Shown: piece by piece, positions 13,230-22,010 of the stretch
Numbering within the stretch: the first letter of the stretch is position 1
How the letters are laid out: every line of letters starts with the position of its first letter
From: Micromonospora arborensis
GTDB taxonomy: Bacteria; Actinomycetota; Actinomycetes; Mycobacteriales; Micromonosporaceae
DNA length: 64,000 nucleotides
Reading direction: 5' to 3'
Assembly: GCF_003205615.1 (NCBI RefSeq)
Contig: NZ_PYBV01000005.1
Span: forward strand, 215,123-279,122
Translations under genes and position numbers: made by a program
The notes under the pieces: generated by a model
Told to the model about the DNA's origin: nothing
Database searches by the model: none
What the model saw: only the letters and a program-made list of their open reading frames with translations

Positions 13230-14074
13230 CCCGCATGACGACCACCCCATCCCGCCCTGCCGTCGAGATCCGCGATCTGCACAAGTCCTTCGGCTCGCTC
13301 AAGGTGCTCAAGGGCATCGACTTCGAGGTCGGCCAGGGCGAGGTGGTCTGCGTCATCGGCCCGTCCGGCTCCGGTAAGTCGACGTTGCTGCGCTGCGTCG
13401 ACCTGCTGGAGGAGCCCACGGCCGGCAAGATCTGGGTCAACGGGGTCGAGATGACCGACCCGGACGTCGAGATCGACGCCGCGCGCCGTGGCATCGGCAT
13501 GGTCTTCCAGTCGTTCAACCTGTTTCCGCACCTGACCGTCCTGAACAACCTCACCATCGCGCAGCGTCGGGTGCTGCGGCGCAGTCGTGCCGAGGCCGAG
13601 CGCGTCGCGCGGGTCAACCTGGAGCGCGTCGGGCTGACCGACAAGGCCGACGCGTTCCCGGCGCAACTCTCCGGTGGGCAGCAGCAGCGTGCGGCGATCG
13701 CCCGGTCACTGTCGATGGAGCCGAAGCTGATGCTCTTCGACGAGCCGACCTCCGCGCTCGACCCGGAACTGGTCGGTGACGTGCTCACCGTCATGCGCAA
13801 GCTGGCCGAGGACGGCATGACGATGATGGTGGTGACCCACGAGATGGCGTTCGCCCGCGACGTCGCCGACCGGGTCGTGTTCATGGATGGCGGCGTGGTG
13901 GTCGAGCAGGGGTCGCCGCAGGAGGTGCTCGGCGCGCCGAAGCACGAACGGACCCGCGCGTTCCTGTCCCGGGTCCTCGACCCGACCCATGTCGCGCAGC
14001 TCGGTCAGCCCGACCAGTCGCCCGAGCCGCCGCAGGCCACCGGCCTGCCGGCCGACGACCGCCACAACCTCTGA
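13226..14074 (+). CDS. Amino-acid ABC transporter ATP-binding protein
   Basis: A 282-residue ATPase that drives the transporter above. Walker [11 protein letters not shown]-loop in [11 protein letters not shown], signature LSGGQQQR, Walker [13 protein letters not shown] and switch His in VVTHEM are all intact. The length is slightly more than the usual 245 because of a C-terminal Pro/Asp-rich tail. The GTG at 13226 overlaps the permease stop (GTGA); ATG at 13235 is the alternative start. A terminator follows at 14089-14124. Confidence 0.94.
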   Translation: MTRMTTTPSRPAVEIRDLHKSFGSLKVLKGIDFEVGQGEVVCVIGPSGSGKSTLLRCVDLLEEPTAGKIWVNGVEMTDPDVEIDAARRGIGMVFQSFNLFPHLTVLNNLTIAQRRVLRRSRAEAERVARVNLERVGLTDKADAFPAQLSGGQQQRAAIARSLSMEPKLMLFDEPTSALDPELVGDVLTVMRKLAEDGMTMMVVTHEMAFARDVADRVVFMDGGVVVEQGSPQEVLGAPKHERTRAFLSRVLDPTHVAQLGQPDQSPEPPQATGLPADDRHNL

Positions 14075-14088
14075 CCAACTGATTCCGT

Positions 14089-14124
14089 ACGTCGGGCCGC
14101 CTCAGCGATGAGGCGGCCCGACGT
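14089..14124. terminator. Hairpin terminator after amino-acid ABC operon
   Basis: A perfect 16-bp stem (ACGTCGGGCCGCCTCA and complement) with a GCGA loop. Confidence 0.8.
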
Positions 14125-14206
14125 CGTTCTGCCGGCCTGCGTGTCAGGTTCATGTCAATCGAAAGACGTCGTGATGTCAAGGTAATCTTCTTGCAATCAG
14201 ACCTGG

Positions 14207-14251
14207 ACTTTCGTCGATGGATTACATAAGTTGCTGTCATCCATCGAAAGT
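14207..14251. promoter_or_regulatory. Inverted repeat upstream of the laccase cluster, possible operator
   Basis: ACTTTCGTCGATGGAT (14207-14222) and ATCCATCGAAAGT (14239-14251) are complementary apart from a 3-base insertion in the left arm. A third ATCGAAAG lies near 14159. The repeat sits about 120 bp before the laccase start, where an operator or an attenuator hairpin would be expected. The cognate regulator is not identified. Confidence 0.45.
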
Positions 14252-14372
14252 TCTGAGTCTTCCGAGCAGAGTCCGCGACGAGCCTCACCTCAGTCGTGCT
14301 GCCGCCGCCTGTGCTCGGCGGTCGACGCACCCTGCCCTCGTCGCGTCTTCGCCCGGTTGGGAACGGAGACCC

Positions 14373-15377
14373 ATGGACGATCACGCTGGTGGCTCCCACC
14401 GCCACCTGTCCCGCAGATCCCTGATCGCCACCGGGGCGCTCGCCGCCGGGGCGCTGGGCGCGTCCGCCCCGACGATCGGCGCCGCGTTCGGCGGCAGCCC
14501 CGCACAGGCCGCCGCTGGCGTCACGAAGAAGGTCACCATCTACGCCGAGCAGTTGCCCGACGGCCTGTTCGGCTACGGTCTGGCACCCGGCCAGGCGACC
14601 GTGCCGGGGCCGATCCTGGAGATCTACGAGGGTGACACCCTGGAGATCACCCTGGTCAACACCACCAGCCAGAGGCTGTCCATCCATCCGCACGGGGTGG
14701 ACTACAGCACCGAGTCGGACGGCAGCCCGTTGAACGCCTCGTTCAACAATCCCGGTGAGACGCGGACGTACGTCTGGCGCACGCGGGAGATGTTCGCCGC
14801 GGCCGGCCGGCGGTTCATGCCGGGCAGCGCCGGCTACTGGCACTACCACGATCACGCCATGGGCACCGACCACGGCACCGCCGGGGTGGCGAAGGGCCTC
14901 TACGGGGCGCTGATCGTCCGGCGGCGCGGCGACATCCTGCCGGAGAAGCAGTTCACCGTCGTGTTCCACGACATGACGATCAACAACCGGATGGCGCCGG
15001 CGACCCCGATGTTCGAGGCGAACCTGGGCCAGCGCGTGGAGTGGATCGCCATCGGGCACGGCAACCTGTTCCACACCTTCCACCTGCACGCGCACCGCTG
15101 GGCGGACAACCGCACCGGAATGCTGGAGGGGCTGAGCGACCCGAGTCTGGTGATCGACAACAAGGACCTCAACCCGGGCAGCTCGTTCGGGTTCCAGGTG
15201 CTGGCCGGGGAGGGCGTCGGGCCCGGCGCGTGGATGTACCACTGCCACGTGCAGAACCACTCCGACGGCGGCATGTCGGGGATCTTCCTGGTGCGCAACG
15301 CCGACGGCAGCATGCCGCCGGGCGCCGAGGAGGCGATCCACCGGTTCCAGGGCCACACCCACACGCACGGAAGCTGA
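14373..15377 (+). CDS. Two-domain small laccase (Tat-exported multicopper oxidase)
   Basis: A 334-residue secreted laccase of the two-domain, trimeric Streptomyces SLAC type, which oxidises phenols and reduces oxygen to water. It has a Tat signal SRRSLIATGALAAGALG (residues 13-29). Copper ligands are His105 and His107 in SIHPHGVDY, the YWHYHDHAMGTDHGTAG block near 155-171, HTFHLHAHRW, and MYHCHVQNHSDGGM near the C-terminus. The ATG at 14373 follows GGAGAC; the longer upstream reading would start inside the operator-like repeat. The stop lies 23 bases before the next gene, so it probably heads a four-gene secreted redox operon. Confidence 0.93.
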   Translation: MDDHAGGSHRHLSRRSLIATGALAAGALGASAPTIGAAFGGSPAQAAAGVTKKVTIYAEQLPDGLFGYGLAPGQATVPGPILEIYEGDTLEITLVNTTSQRLSIHPHGVDYSTESDGSPLNASFNNPGETRTYVWRTREMFAAAGRRFMPGSAGYWHYHDHAMGTDHGTAGVAKGLYGALIVRRRGDILPEKQFTVVFHDMTINNRMAPATPMFEANLGQRVEWIAIGHGNLFHTFHLHAHRWADNRTGMLEGLSDPSLVIDNKDLNPGSSFGFQVLAGEGVGPGAWMYHCHVQNHSDGGMSGIFLVRNADGSMPPGAEEAIHRFQGHTHTHGS

Positions 15378-15400
15378 CCGAACCGAAAGTGGGGACGGGG

Positions 15401-18400
15401 ATGACCAGAAAATCACGACGAACCCTCGCCGCGATAGCGGCCTTCGCGGCGCTGATCCCGGCAACGACGGCAGCAGCCGCGCCGAGCACGGCAGCCGCAC
15501 CACGAACGGCAGCCGCCGCGCAGCCGCAGAAGACCGCGGTCCTGGTGTTTCACGGGCCGGTGGCCGAGCAGCAGGACCCGGTTTCTCGCGCGGTGGACAC
15601 CATCAAGCAGCTTGGTGCCGCTCATGACATCGATGTCACAGCCACCACGGACCCGGCTGTCTTCACCACGGCCGGGCTGTCGGCGTACCGCAGCGTGGTC
15701 TTTCTCTCCGCGACGGGCGCCGCGCTCAACCGCGACCAGGAGTCGGCGCTGCAGAGCTACATGAAGGCCGGCGGCGGTTTCGTCGGCATCGCCGACGCCG
15801 CCCGCGCCCAGGTCGATTCGGCCTGGTTCACCGGCCTGATCGGCACCCGCCCGGCGGGCGCGATCCCGGTGGCCGAGCCGGTGGCCGCGGTGACCGCCAG
15901 CGGCGAGAACCCGCCGACCGAGTCCAAGGAGAAGCTGTCCGACGGCGACGCCAACACCAAGTGGCTGGTCCGCACCCCGACCGCGTGGGTGGCCTACCAA
16001 CTGGCCGCGCCCAAGCGGATCACCGGGTACGCGCTGACGTCGGCCAACGACTTCGTCGGGCGGGACCCGAAGGACTGGACCCTGCAGGGCTCCAGCGACG
16101 GCCAGAGCTGGTCCGATCTGGACCGGCGCACCAACCAGACCTTCGCGGAGCGGTTCCAGACCCGCCGCTTCGACATCGCCACGCCGCAGGAGTTCACCCG
16201 CTACCGGCTGAACATCACCGCCAACAGCGGTGAGCCGCTGATCCAGCTCGCCGACCTGCGCCTGTTCACCGGCGCGGCCACCGCGCCGCCGCCGACCCCC
16301 GTGAACCGGGCGGTGGTCGACATCCTGGACCGCAAACACCCGGCGACCGCGTCGCTGCCCCTGACGATCACCCGGTCCGACCGCTGGGACAACTGGGACC
16401 CGAACCCGATCGGCACGGTGCACACGCTCGCCCAGGTCGAGGAGCGGCACTACAACCCGGGGGCGGCCGCGAACGGCGCGTTCCACCCGGTGTCCTGGTG
16501 CCGGGACTACGACGGCGGCCGGTCGTTCTACACCGGCATGGGCCACACCGAGGGCAGCTACGGCGAGGAGGCGTTCCGCGCGCACCTGACCGGCGCTCTC
16601 AACTGGACCACCGGCCGCGTTCGCGGCGACTGCCAGGCCACGATCGCCGCGAACTACAAGGTGGAGCGGCTCACCGCGGCAAACCAGACCGGGCAGTTGG
16701 ACCAGATCGGCGAGCCGCACGGCCTCACCATCGCGCCGGACGGCACGGTCTTCTACGTCGGCAAGGCGGCCTGCCCGAGCGGCCCGATCGCCGACTGGAA
16801 CGACCCGAACGTCGGCCTGGGCTGCGGCACCATCCACTCCTGGGACCCGCGGACCAAGCAGGTCAAACTGCTCACCACCCTGGAGGTGATGGGCAACCGG
16901 GGCAGCGGCTCCGAACTGGTGAAGAACGAGGAGGGCCTGCTCGGCATCGTGCCCGACCCCGCGTTCGCCGAGAACGGGTGGCTCTACGTCTACTGGATGC
17001 CACACGAGTCGGTCGACCGGGTGCAGCGGGTCGGGCAACGCACCATCTCGCGGTTCACCTACGACCGCCAGGCGCAGACCATCGACCAGGCCACCCGCAA
17101 GGACCTGCTGCAGTTCCCGGTGCAGATCCACAGCTGCTGCCACGCCGGTGGCGGCATGGCGTTCGACGCCAAGGGCAACCTCTACGTCGGCTCCGGCGAC
17201 AACAACTCCTCCGAGGGGTCGCAGGGCTACTCCGGCAACAACTGGACCCAGGAGTACCAGGGGATCTCGTTCCAGGACGCCCGCCGCACGTCGGGCAACA
17301 CCAACGACCTCGCCGGAAAGATCATCCGGATCCACCCGGAGGCGGACGGCACGTACACCATCCCGGAGGGCAACCTTTTCCCGCCGGGCACCGAGAAGAC
17401 CCGGCCGGAGATCTACGTGATGGGCGTACGCAACATCGCCCGCCTGCAGATCGACCCGGTGCACCAGTGGCTGACCGCCGGCTGGGTCGGCCCGGACGCC
17501 GCATCGCCCAGCCCCACCCTGGGTCCGGCCAAGTACGAGACCGCCACCATCATCACCTCGGCCGGCAACCAGGGCTGGCCGTACTGCATGGGCAACCGGC
17601 AGCCGTACCGGGATCGCAGCAGCACCGACGCGACGGTGCTCACCGGTTGGTACGACTGCGACAACCTGAAGAACACCTCGCCTCGCAACACCGGCCTGGT
17701 GGACATCCCCGCGGCCCGGGACAACATGATCTGGTATTCGCCGGACGGCGGCGGCCCGGTGTTCCCCAAGCGGACCGACGGCAGCGGCCTCCCGACGTAC
17801 GTCGCGGCCGACGCCACCTACACGCAGCCGTACCTGCGCGGCGGCGGGCAGGCCATCATGTCCGGCCCGACGTACCACCGCGAACTCGTCGACACGAACA
17901 GTGGCGTGGCCTGGCCGGAGCACTGGGACGGCAAGTGGTTCATCGGCGACCAGTCGAACGCCAACAACCGGGTGGCGGTCACCGTCGACCCGGCCGGAGT
18001 GCCGCAGGCCGCCCCACCGGTGTACGCCGAGTCGCTGCGGGCCATCATCCCCGGCGGCAACGGTGACACCCGGCTGCAGAGCTGGATGGACGCCAAGTTC
18101 GGCCCGGACGGCGCGCTCTACCTGCTCGACTACGGCGGCGGGTTCTTCAGCCTGCACGACAACCAGAAGCTGATCCGGGTCACCTACACCGGTGGTGCTC
18201 CCACCCCGGCGCCGGCCGCGACCTCGGTCGCCGTGCAGAACAAGCCGTTGACCATCGCCTTCAACGGTTCCCGCTCCGGCGGCGTCAGCCACCGGTGGGA
18301 GTTCGGCGACGGCGCCACGTCGACCGAGGCGAACCCCCGGCACACGTACGCCAAGGTTGGCACCTACTCGGCGAAGCTGACCGTCACGTACGCCGACGGT

Positions 18401-19345
18401 GAGACCGCGACGGTGCAGAGCACGGTCACGGTGGGCTGCGCGGTGCCGGACAGCCGGCAGAACGTGTGGCTCGGGGACACCGACACCGGGGTGCCCAGTC
18501 GTACGGTCGGGCAGGGCTGCACCATCAACGACCTGATCGACGACGAGAGCACCTGGGCCGACCACAACGGATTCGTCCGGCACGTGAGCACGGTGACCCG
18601 TGCGTTGCAGGACGACGGCCTGCTCAATGCCCGCGAATCCGGCACGCTGACCCGCCTGGCCGCCGCGTCCGAGGTCGGCCGGGACGGGCACACCGGGTAC
18701 GAGCCCCTCTACGACGGCACCCCGGAGTCGCTGCTCGGCTGGCAGCAGGCGCCGACGGGATCGTTCAGCATCCAGCCGGACGGGGCGCTGCGCTCCAGCG
18801 GTGGCATGGGCATGCTCTGGCACACCAAGGAGTTCGGTGACTTCTCGGTGAAGCTGCAGTTCAAGGACATCGCGCCAGGCACGAATCGGGCCAACACCGG
18901 CGTCTTCACCCGCTTCCCGGACCCGCGGATCCCGCTGGAGCAGCGGCCCGAGGGCAGCTGCGGCACCGTCGGATCGGCCCGTACGTCGCAAGCCTGGGTG
19001 GCGATCTTCTGCGGACACGAGATCCAGATCTACGACGGCGAGACCGGTGAGCCGCAGAAGACCGGTTCGGTCTACAACTTCGACTCCGTGCCGCTCGCCC
19101 AGGCCGGTGTGACTCCGAAGAACCAGTGGAACGACTACGAGATCCGGGTCGTCGGGCAGCACTACACGATGATCCGCAACGGTGTGGTGATCAACGAGTT
19201 CGACAACACGCCGGGCAAGCAGTCGTCCCGGGCCGGCGACCCGCCGACCGACCTGCGGCAGTTCCTCCGCGGCTTCATCGGCCTGCAGAACCACGGTGAC
19301 AACGACCTGACCGAGTTCCGCAACGTCCGCGTGCGGGAACTCTAG
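15401..19345 (+). CDS. Giant secreted ThuA / discoidin / PQQ sugar dehydrogenase / PKD / DUF1080-like protein
   Basis: A 1314-residue secreted protein. In order: a signal peptide (1-27); the first part of a ThuA-like domain (about 44-155); an inserted discoidin-like F5/8C domain (about 160-305, WVAYQLAAPKRITGYALTSAND); the rest of ThuA (about 310-412, ending GMGHTEGSYGEEAFRAHLTGALNW); a glucose/sorbosone dehydrogenase beta-propeller (about 415-925, LGIVPDPAFAENGWLYVYW, HSCCHAGGGMAFD); a PKD domain (about 935-1011); a Cys-flanked helical module (1013-1093, FIMAH-like); and a 3-keto-disaccharide hydrolase/DUF1080-like domain (about 1100-1314). The dehydrogenase would oxidise sugars using PQQ and hand electrons on, plausibly to the cupredoxin or laccase of the same cluster. 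Sugar binding and keto-sugar processing are inferred from families. GGGGACGGGG precedes the ATG. Confidence 0.88.
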   Translation: MTRKSRRTLAAIAAFAALIPATTAAAAPSTAAAPRTAAAAQPQKTAVLVFHGPVAEQQDPVSRAVDTIKQLGAAHDIDVTATTDPAVFTTAGLSAYRSVVFLSATGAALNRDQESALQSYMKAGGGFVGIADAARAQVDSAWFTGLIGTRPAGAIPVAEPVAAVTASGENPPTESKEKLSDGDANTKWLVRTPTAWVAYQLAAPKRITGYALTSANDFVGRDPKDWTLQGSSDGQSWSDLDRRTNQTFAERFQTRRFDIATPQEFTRYRLNITANSGEPLIQLADLRLFTGAATAPPPTPVNRAVVDILDRKHPATASLPLTITRSDRWDNWDPNPIGTVHTLAQVEERHYNPGAAANGAFHPVSWCRDYDGGRSFYTGMGHTEGSYGEEAFRAHLTGALNWTTGRVRGDCQATIAANYKVERLTAANQTGQLDQIGEPHGLTIAPDGTVFYVGKAACPSGPIADWNDPNVGLGCGTIHSWDPRTKQVKLLTTLEVMGNRGSGSELVKNEEGLLGIVPDPAFAENGWLYVYWMPHESVDRVQRVGQRTISRFTYDRQAQTIDQATRKDLLQFPVQIHSCCHAGGGMAFDAKGNLYVGSGDNNSSEGSQGYSGNNWTQEYQGISFQDARRTSGNTNDLAGKIIRIHPEADGTYTIPEGNLFPPGTEKTRPEIYVMGVRNIARLQIDPVHQWLTAGWVGPDAASPSPTLGPAKYETATIITSAGNQGWPYCMGNRQPYRDRSSTDATVLTGWYDCDNLKNTSPRNTGLVDIPAARDNMIWYSPDGGGPVFPKRTDGSGLPTYVAADATYTQPYLRGGGQAIMSGPTYHRELVDTNSGVAWPEHWDGKWFIGDQSNANNRVAVTVDPAGVPQAAPPVYAESLRAIIPGGNGDTRLQSWMDAKFGPDGALYLLDYGGGFFSLHDNQKLIRVTYTGGAPTPAPAATSVAVQNKPLTIAFNGSRSGGVSHRWEFGDGATSTEANPRHTYAKVGTYSAKLTVTYADGETATVQSTVTVGCAVPDSRQNVWLGDTDTGVPSRTVGQGCTINDLIDDESTWADHNGFVRHVSTVTRALQDDGLLNARESGTLTRLAAASEVGRDGHTGYEPLYDGTPESLLGWQQAPTGSFSIQPDGALRSSGGMGMLWHTKEFGDFSVKLQFKDIAPGTNRANTGVFTRFPDPRIPLEQRPEGSCGTVGSARTSQAWVAIFCGHEIQIYDGETGEPQKTGSVYNFDSVPLAQAGVTPKNQWNDYEIRVVGQHYTMIRNGVVINEFDNTPGKQSSRAGDPPTDLRQFLRGFIGLQNHGDNDLTEFRNVRVREL

Positions 19346-19353
19346 GAGTGACG

Positions 19354-20883
19354 ATGACCCGACGACTGACGGCCGCGCTGGCGGCGCTCCTGCTCACGGT
19401 GATCCCGTGGACCGCGACGCCCGCCTCCGCCGCCCCGCGCGTCGCCGCCGACCAGGTGTTGACCTGGACCGCCGACGACAACATCACCCGCTACAAGTCC
19501 GCACCCACCTCGGCGGTGGCCGGTGCCACCACCATCATCTGGGAGAACAGCGCGGCCACCGGCAACACCACCGGGATGCCGCACACGCTGACCTTCGACA
19601 CCTCCACCGAGGGTTACAACCACGACGTCACGCTCAACATCCTGGCCAGCCCGTTCGACGCCAACGACGGCCGCCACCAGGCGACCGTCAACCTGACCCC
19701 GGGCCGGTACCGCTACTTCTGCTCGATCCCCGGCCACAGTCAGATGGTCGGCGAGCTGGTGGTCACCGAGGGCGGAGGTGGCGGCGACACCACACCGCCG
19801 ACGGTCGCCGGCACCGTGGCCGGTGAGCGCGACCAGGACGGCAACTACCTCGGTGCGGCCACGGTGACCGTCACGGCCACCGACGCCGACTCCGGCGTGG
19901 ACACCGTCGAGTACCAGGTCGACGACACCAGCTTCCAGCCGTACACCCAGCCGGTGCAGGTGACCGCGATCGGCGACCACTCGGTGCAGTTCCGGGCCAC
20001 CGACCAGGCCGGTAACACCAGTGCCGTCGGCTCGGTGTCGTTCCGGATCGTCGAGCCGGGGGAGGAGGACACCACCGCTCCGGTGGCGACGGCGACCCTG
20101 GCCGGCGACCGTGACGGCGACGGCAACTACATCGGTACGGTCACCGCCACGCTGGCCGCCACCGATACCGGGTCCGGCGTCGCCACCATCGAGTACTCGT
20201 TGGACGGGGCCGCCTTCACCGCGTACACGAACCCGATCGTCGTGACCGCGGCCGGGATGCACATGCTGCACTACCGGGCGACCGACGTCGCCGGGAACAC
20301 GTCGGCCGAGCAGATGGAACACTTCACCGTCGTTCCGCCGGCGGCCGAGGACACCACGCCACCCGCGGTGTCCGCGACGGTCACCGGCGAGCGCGACAGC
20401 GCCGGCGCGTACGTCGGCGGTGCGACCGTCACCGTCACCGCGACCGACGACGACTCGGGTGTGGCGTCGGTCGAGTACGCGGTCGACGGTGGTGGCTGGA
20501 CCGCGTACGCCGGCCCGGTCTCCGTCCGGACCGTCGGCGCGCACACCCTGCGGTACCGGGCGACCGACACCGCGGGCAACGCCTCCACCGAGCAGTCGAC
20601 GACGTTCACGGTGGTGGCCGACGGCACCGACGGCTGCGCCGACTCGGACACCCGGGCCACGGTGATCATCGACGGCGACGACACCGGGGTGGCCAACGTC
20701 GACACCGGCGACGGCTGCACCATCAACGATCTGATCGACGAACACGCCGACTACCCCGGCCACGCCGATTTCGTCCGGCACGTCGAGGCGGTCACCGCCG
20801 CGCTCGTGACCGACGGCACGCTCAACCGGCGGCAGCAGGGCACCATCGTCCGGGCCGCGGCCCGATCGGACGTCGGCGCATGA
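19354..20883 (+). CDS. Secreted cupredoxin with three Ig-like repeats
   Basis: A 509-residue secreted protein: signal peptide (1-27), plastocyanin-like domain (33-137) and three Ig-like repeats (about 146-236, 242-325, 333-422). Each repeat contains a TATDxxSGVxxxEYxxD motif and ends YRATDxAGNxS. A Cys-flanked helical module (428-509) closes the protein and also occurs in the preceding giant protein. Type I copper ligands are visible: His77 in GMPHTL, then Cys123, His128 and Met131 in YFCSIPGHSQM. It probably carries single electrons outside the cell. AGGAG is placed for the ATG at 19354; an overlapping GTG at 19348 is less likely. It starts 8 bases after the previous stop, so the two are co-transcribed. 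Confidence 0.88.
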   Translation: MTRRLTAALAALLLTVIPWTATPASAAPRVAADQVLTWTADDNITRYKSAPTSAVAGATTIIWENSAATGNTTGMPHTLTFDTSTEGYNHDVTLNILASPFDANDGRHQATVNLTPGRYRYFCSIPGHSQMVGELVVTEGGGGGDTTPPTVAGTVAGERDQDGNYLGAATVTVTATDADSGVDTVEYQVDDTSFQPYTQPVQVTAIGDHSVQFRATDQAGNTSAVGSVSFRIVEPGEEDTTAPVATATLAGDRDGDGNYIGTVTATLAATDTGSGVATIEYSLDGAAFTAYTNPIVVTAAGMHMLHYRATDVAGNTSAEQMEHFTVVPPAAEDTTPPAVSATVTGERDSAGAYVGGATVTVTATDDDSGVASVEYAVDGGGWTAYAGPVSVRTVGAHTLRYRATDTAGNASTEQSTTFTVVADGTDGCADSDTRATVIIDGDDTGVANVDTGDGCTINDLIDEHADYPGHADFVRHVEAVTAALVTDGTLNRRQQGTIVRAAARSDVGA

Positions 20884-20915
20884 GTCCTCGAATCTCATCG
20901 ACAGGGAGTACAACG

Positions 20916-21893
20916 ATGCCCGGACGTACCGTCGTCAAGCTCGCCACCGTGAGCGCCTTCGTCGCCGCCTCGGTGTTGGCGGTGGCGCCCACCGCACACG
21001 CCGACCTGGTCACCCACTGCATCGGCACCGGCGGTGCCGTGACCGTGCCCAACGACCTGCTGGTGCCGGCCGGCCAGTCGTGCGCGCTGACCGGCACCAC
21101 GATCACCGGCAACGTCACCGTCGCGGCCGGCGGCAACCTGGTGGTTGCCGGTGGCCGGGTCAGCGGCGAGATCCGCGTTGCCGCGGACGGCTACCTCGAC
21201 GCCACCGAGACGACCATCGACGGCCAGGTGGTGCTGGCCGCCGGCGGCTACGGAGTCTTCCTCAAAGACGCCCGCAGCGGCAACGTGACCGTGCGGCCGA
21301 AGGGCTCCGCGACCATCGACAGCTTCCTGTTCGTGGAGGAGTCGACGATCGTCGGGACGGTCAACGCGGGCGCCGGTGAGGTGCGGCTCGACCGTGGCAC
21401 CCAGGTGGAACGCAACGTCAGCAGCACCGGCACCTACTACACCGACGTGCACGACTCCTTCGTCGACGGCACGCTGTCGGTGCTGAACAGCGCCACCGGC
21501 AGTGTGGTGTGCGGCAGCGCGGTCCGTGGCCAGGCCACCTTCGCCGGCAACCTGGGTGGTGTGCAGCTCGGCCCGAACGGCACCCTCGACAGTTGCGCCT
21601 CCGGCGGCTACTGGGGCCGGGACGTCAGCATCACCAGCACCACCGGTGGCGTCAGCGTCGACGACAACATCATCGACGGCCAGCTGACCGTGACGTCCAA
21701 CGACCCGGCCGCCCAGGTGGCCGCGAACAACCGGATCCGCGGCGGCGTGACCGGTGACCAGGCCGCCGCGACCACCAACCGGGCCGCCCGGACGGCCGCC
21801 CCGGACCGGGAGGACGCCGGCGACCAGCGGGCCGAGACCCGTCGTACCTCGGCGGTGCAGGAGGCCACCGCGGCCGGCGACGCCCGGCTCTAG
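20916..21893 (+). CDS. Secreted repeat protein, probable beta-helix, function unknown
   Basis: A 325-residue secreted protein with a signal peptide (ending PTAHA). The body has recurrent 19-22 residue units of the type GxVTVxxGGxLxxxGxxIxGxVxV (for example ITGNVTVAAGGNLVVAGGRVSGEI). This pattern suggests a right-handed parallel beta-helix or bactofilin-like ladder. Four Cys may form disulfides. The last 45 residues are charged and probably disordered. No catalytic motif is recognised. It starts 32 bases after the cupredoxin gene behind AGGGAG and is followed by a terminator, so it closes the redox operon. A role as scaffold or surface structural protein is a guess. Confidence 0.7.
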   Translation: MPGRTVVKLATVSAFVAASVLAVAPTAHADLVTHCIGTGGAVTVPNDLLVPAGQSCALTGTTITGNVTVAAGGNLVVAGGRVSGEIRVAADGYLDATETTIDGQVVLAAGGYGVFLKDARSGNVTVRPKGSATIDSFLFVEESTIVGTVNAGAGEVRLDRGTQVERNVSSTGTYYTDVHDSFVDGTLSVLNSATGSVVCGSAVRGQATFAGNLGGVQLGPNGTLDSCASGGYWGRDVSITSTTGGVSVDDNIIDGQLTVTSNDPAAQVAANNRIRGGVTGDQAAATTNRAARTAAPDREDAGDQRAETRRTSAVQEATAAGDARL

Positions 21894-21906
21894 CTGCTCG
21901 ACGCGA

Positions 21907-21947
21907 CGGCGGCCGGCCACCCCGGATCGAGGGGTGACCGGCCGCCG
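21907..21947. terminator. Hairpin terminator of the secreted redox cluster
   Basis: A 17-bp stem (CGGCGGCCGGCCACCCC against its complement, one mismatch) with a 7-base loop, just after the repeat-protein stop codon. Confidence 0.8.
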
Positions 21948-22010
21948 CCGTCGTACCGCGTCGCGGCCCGTGCTTGCGTGTCGGTGCCGGCGTCGGCAGA
22001 ATCCCCGGTC

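Noticed and set aside
15413..19294. A 1293-codon open frame on the minus strand opposite the ThuA/PQQ gene
   Set aside because: It is the antisense shadow of a very GC-rich gene. Its translation is Val/Arg/Gly/Asp-biased with no motif, while the plus-strand protein has many recognisable domains.
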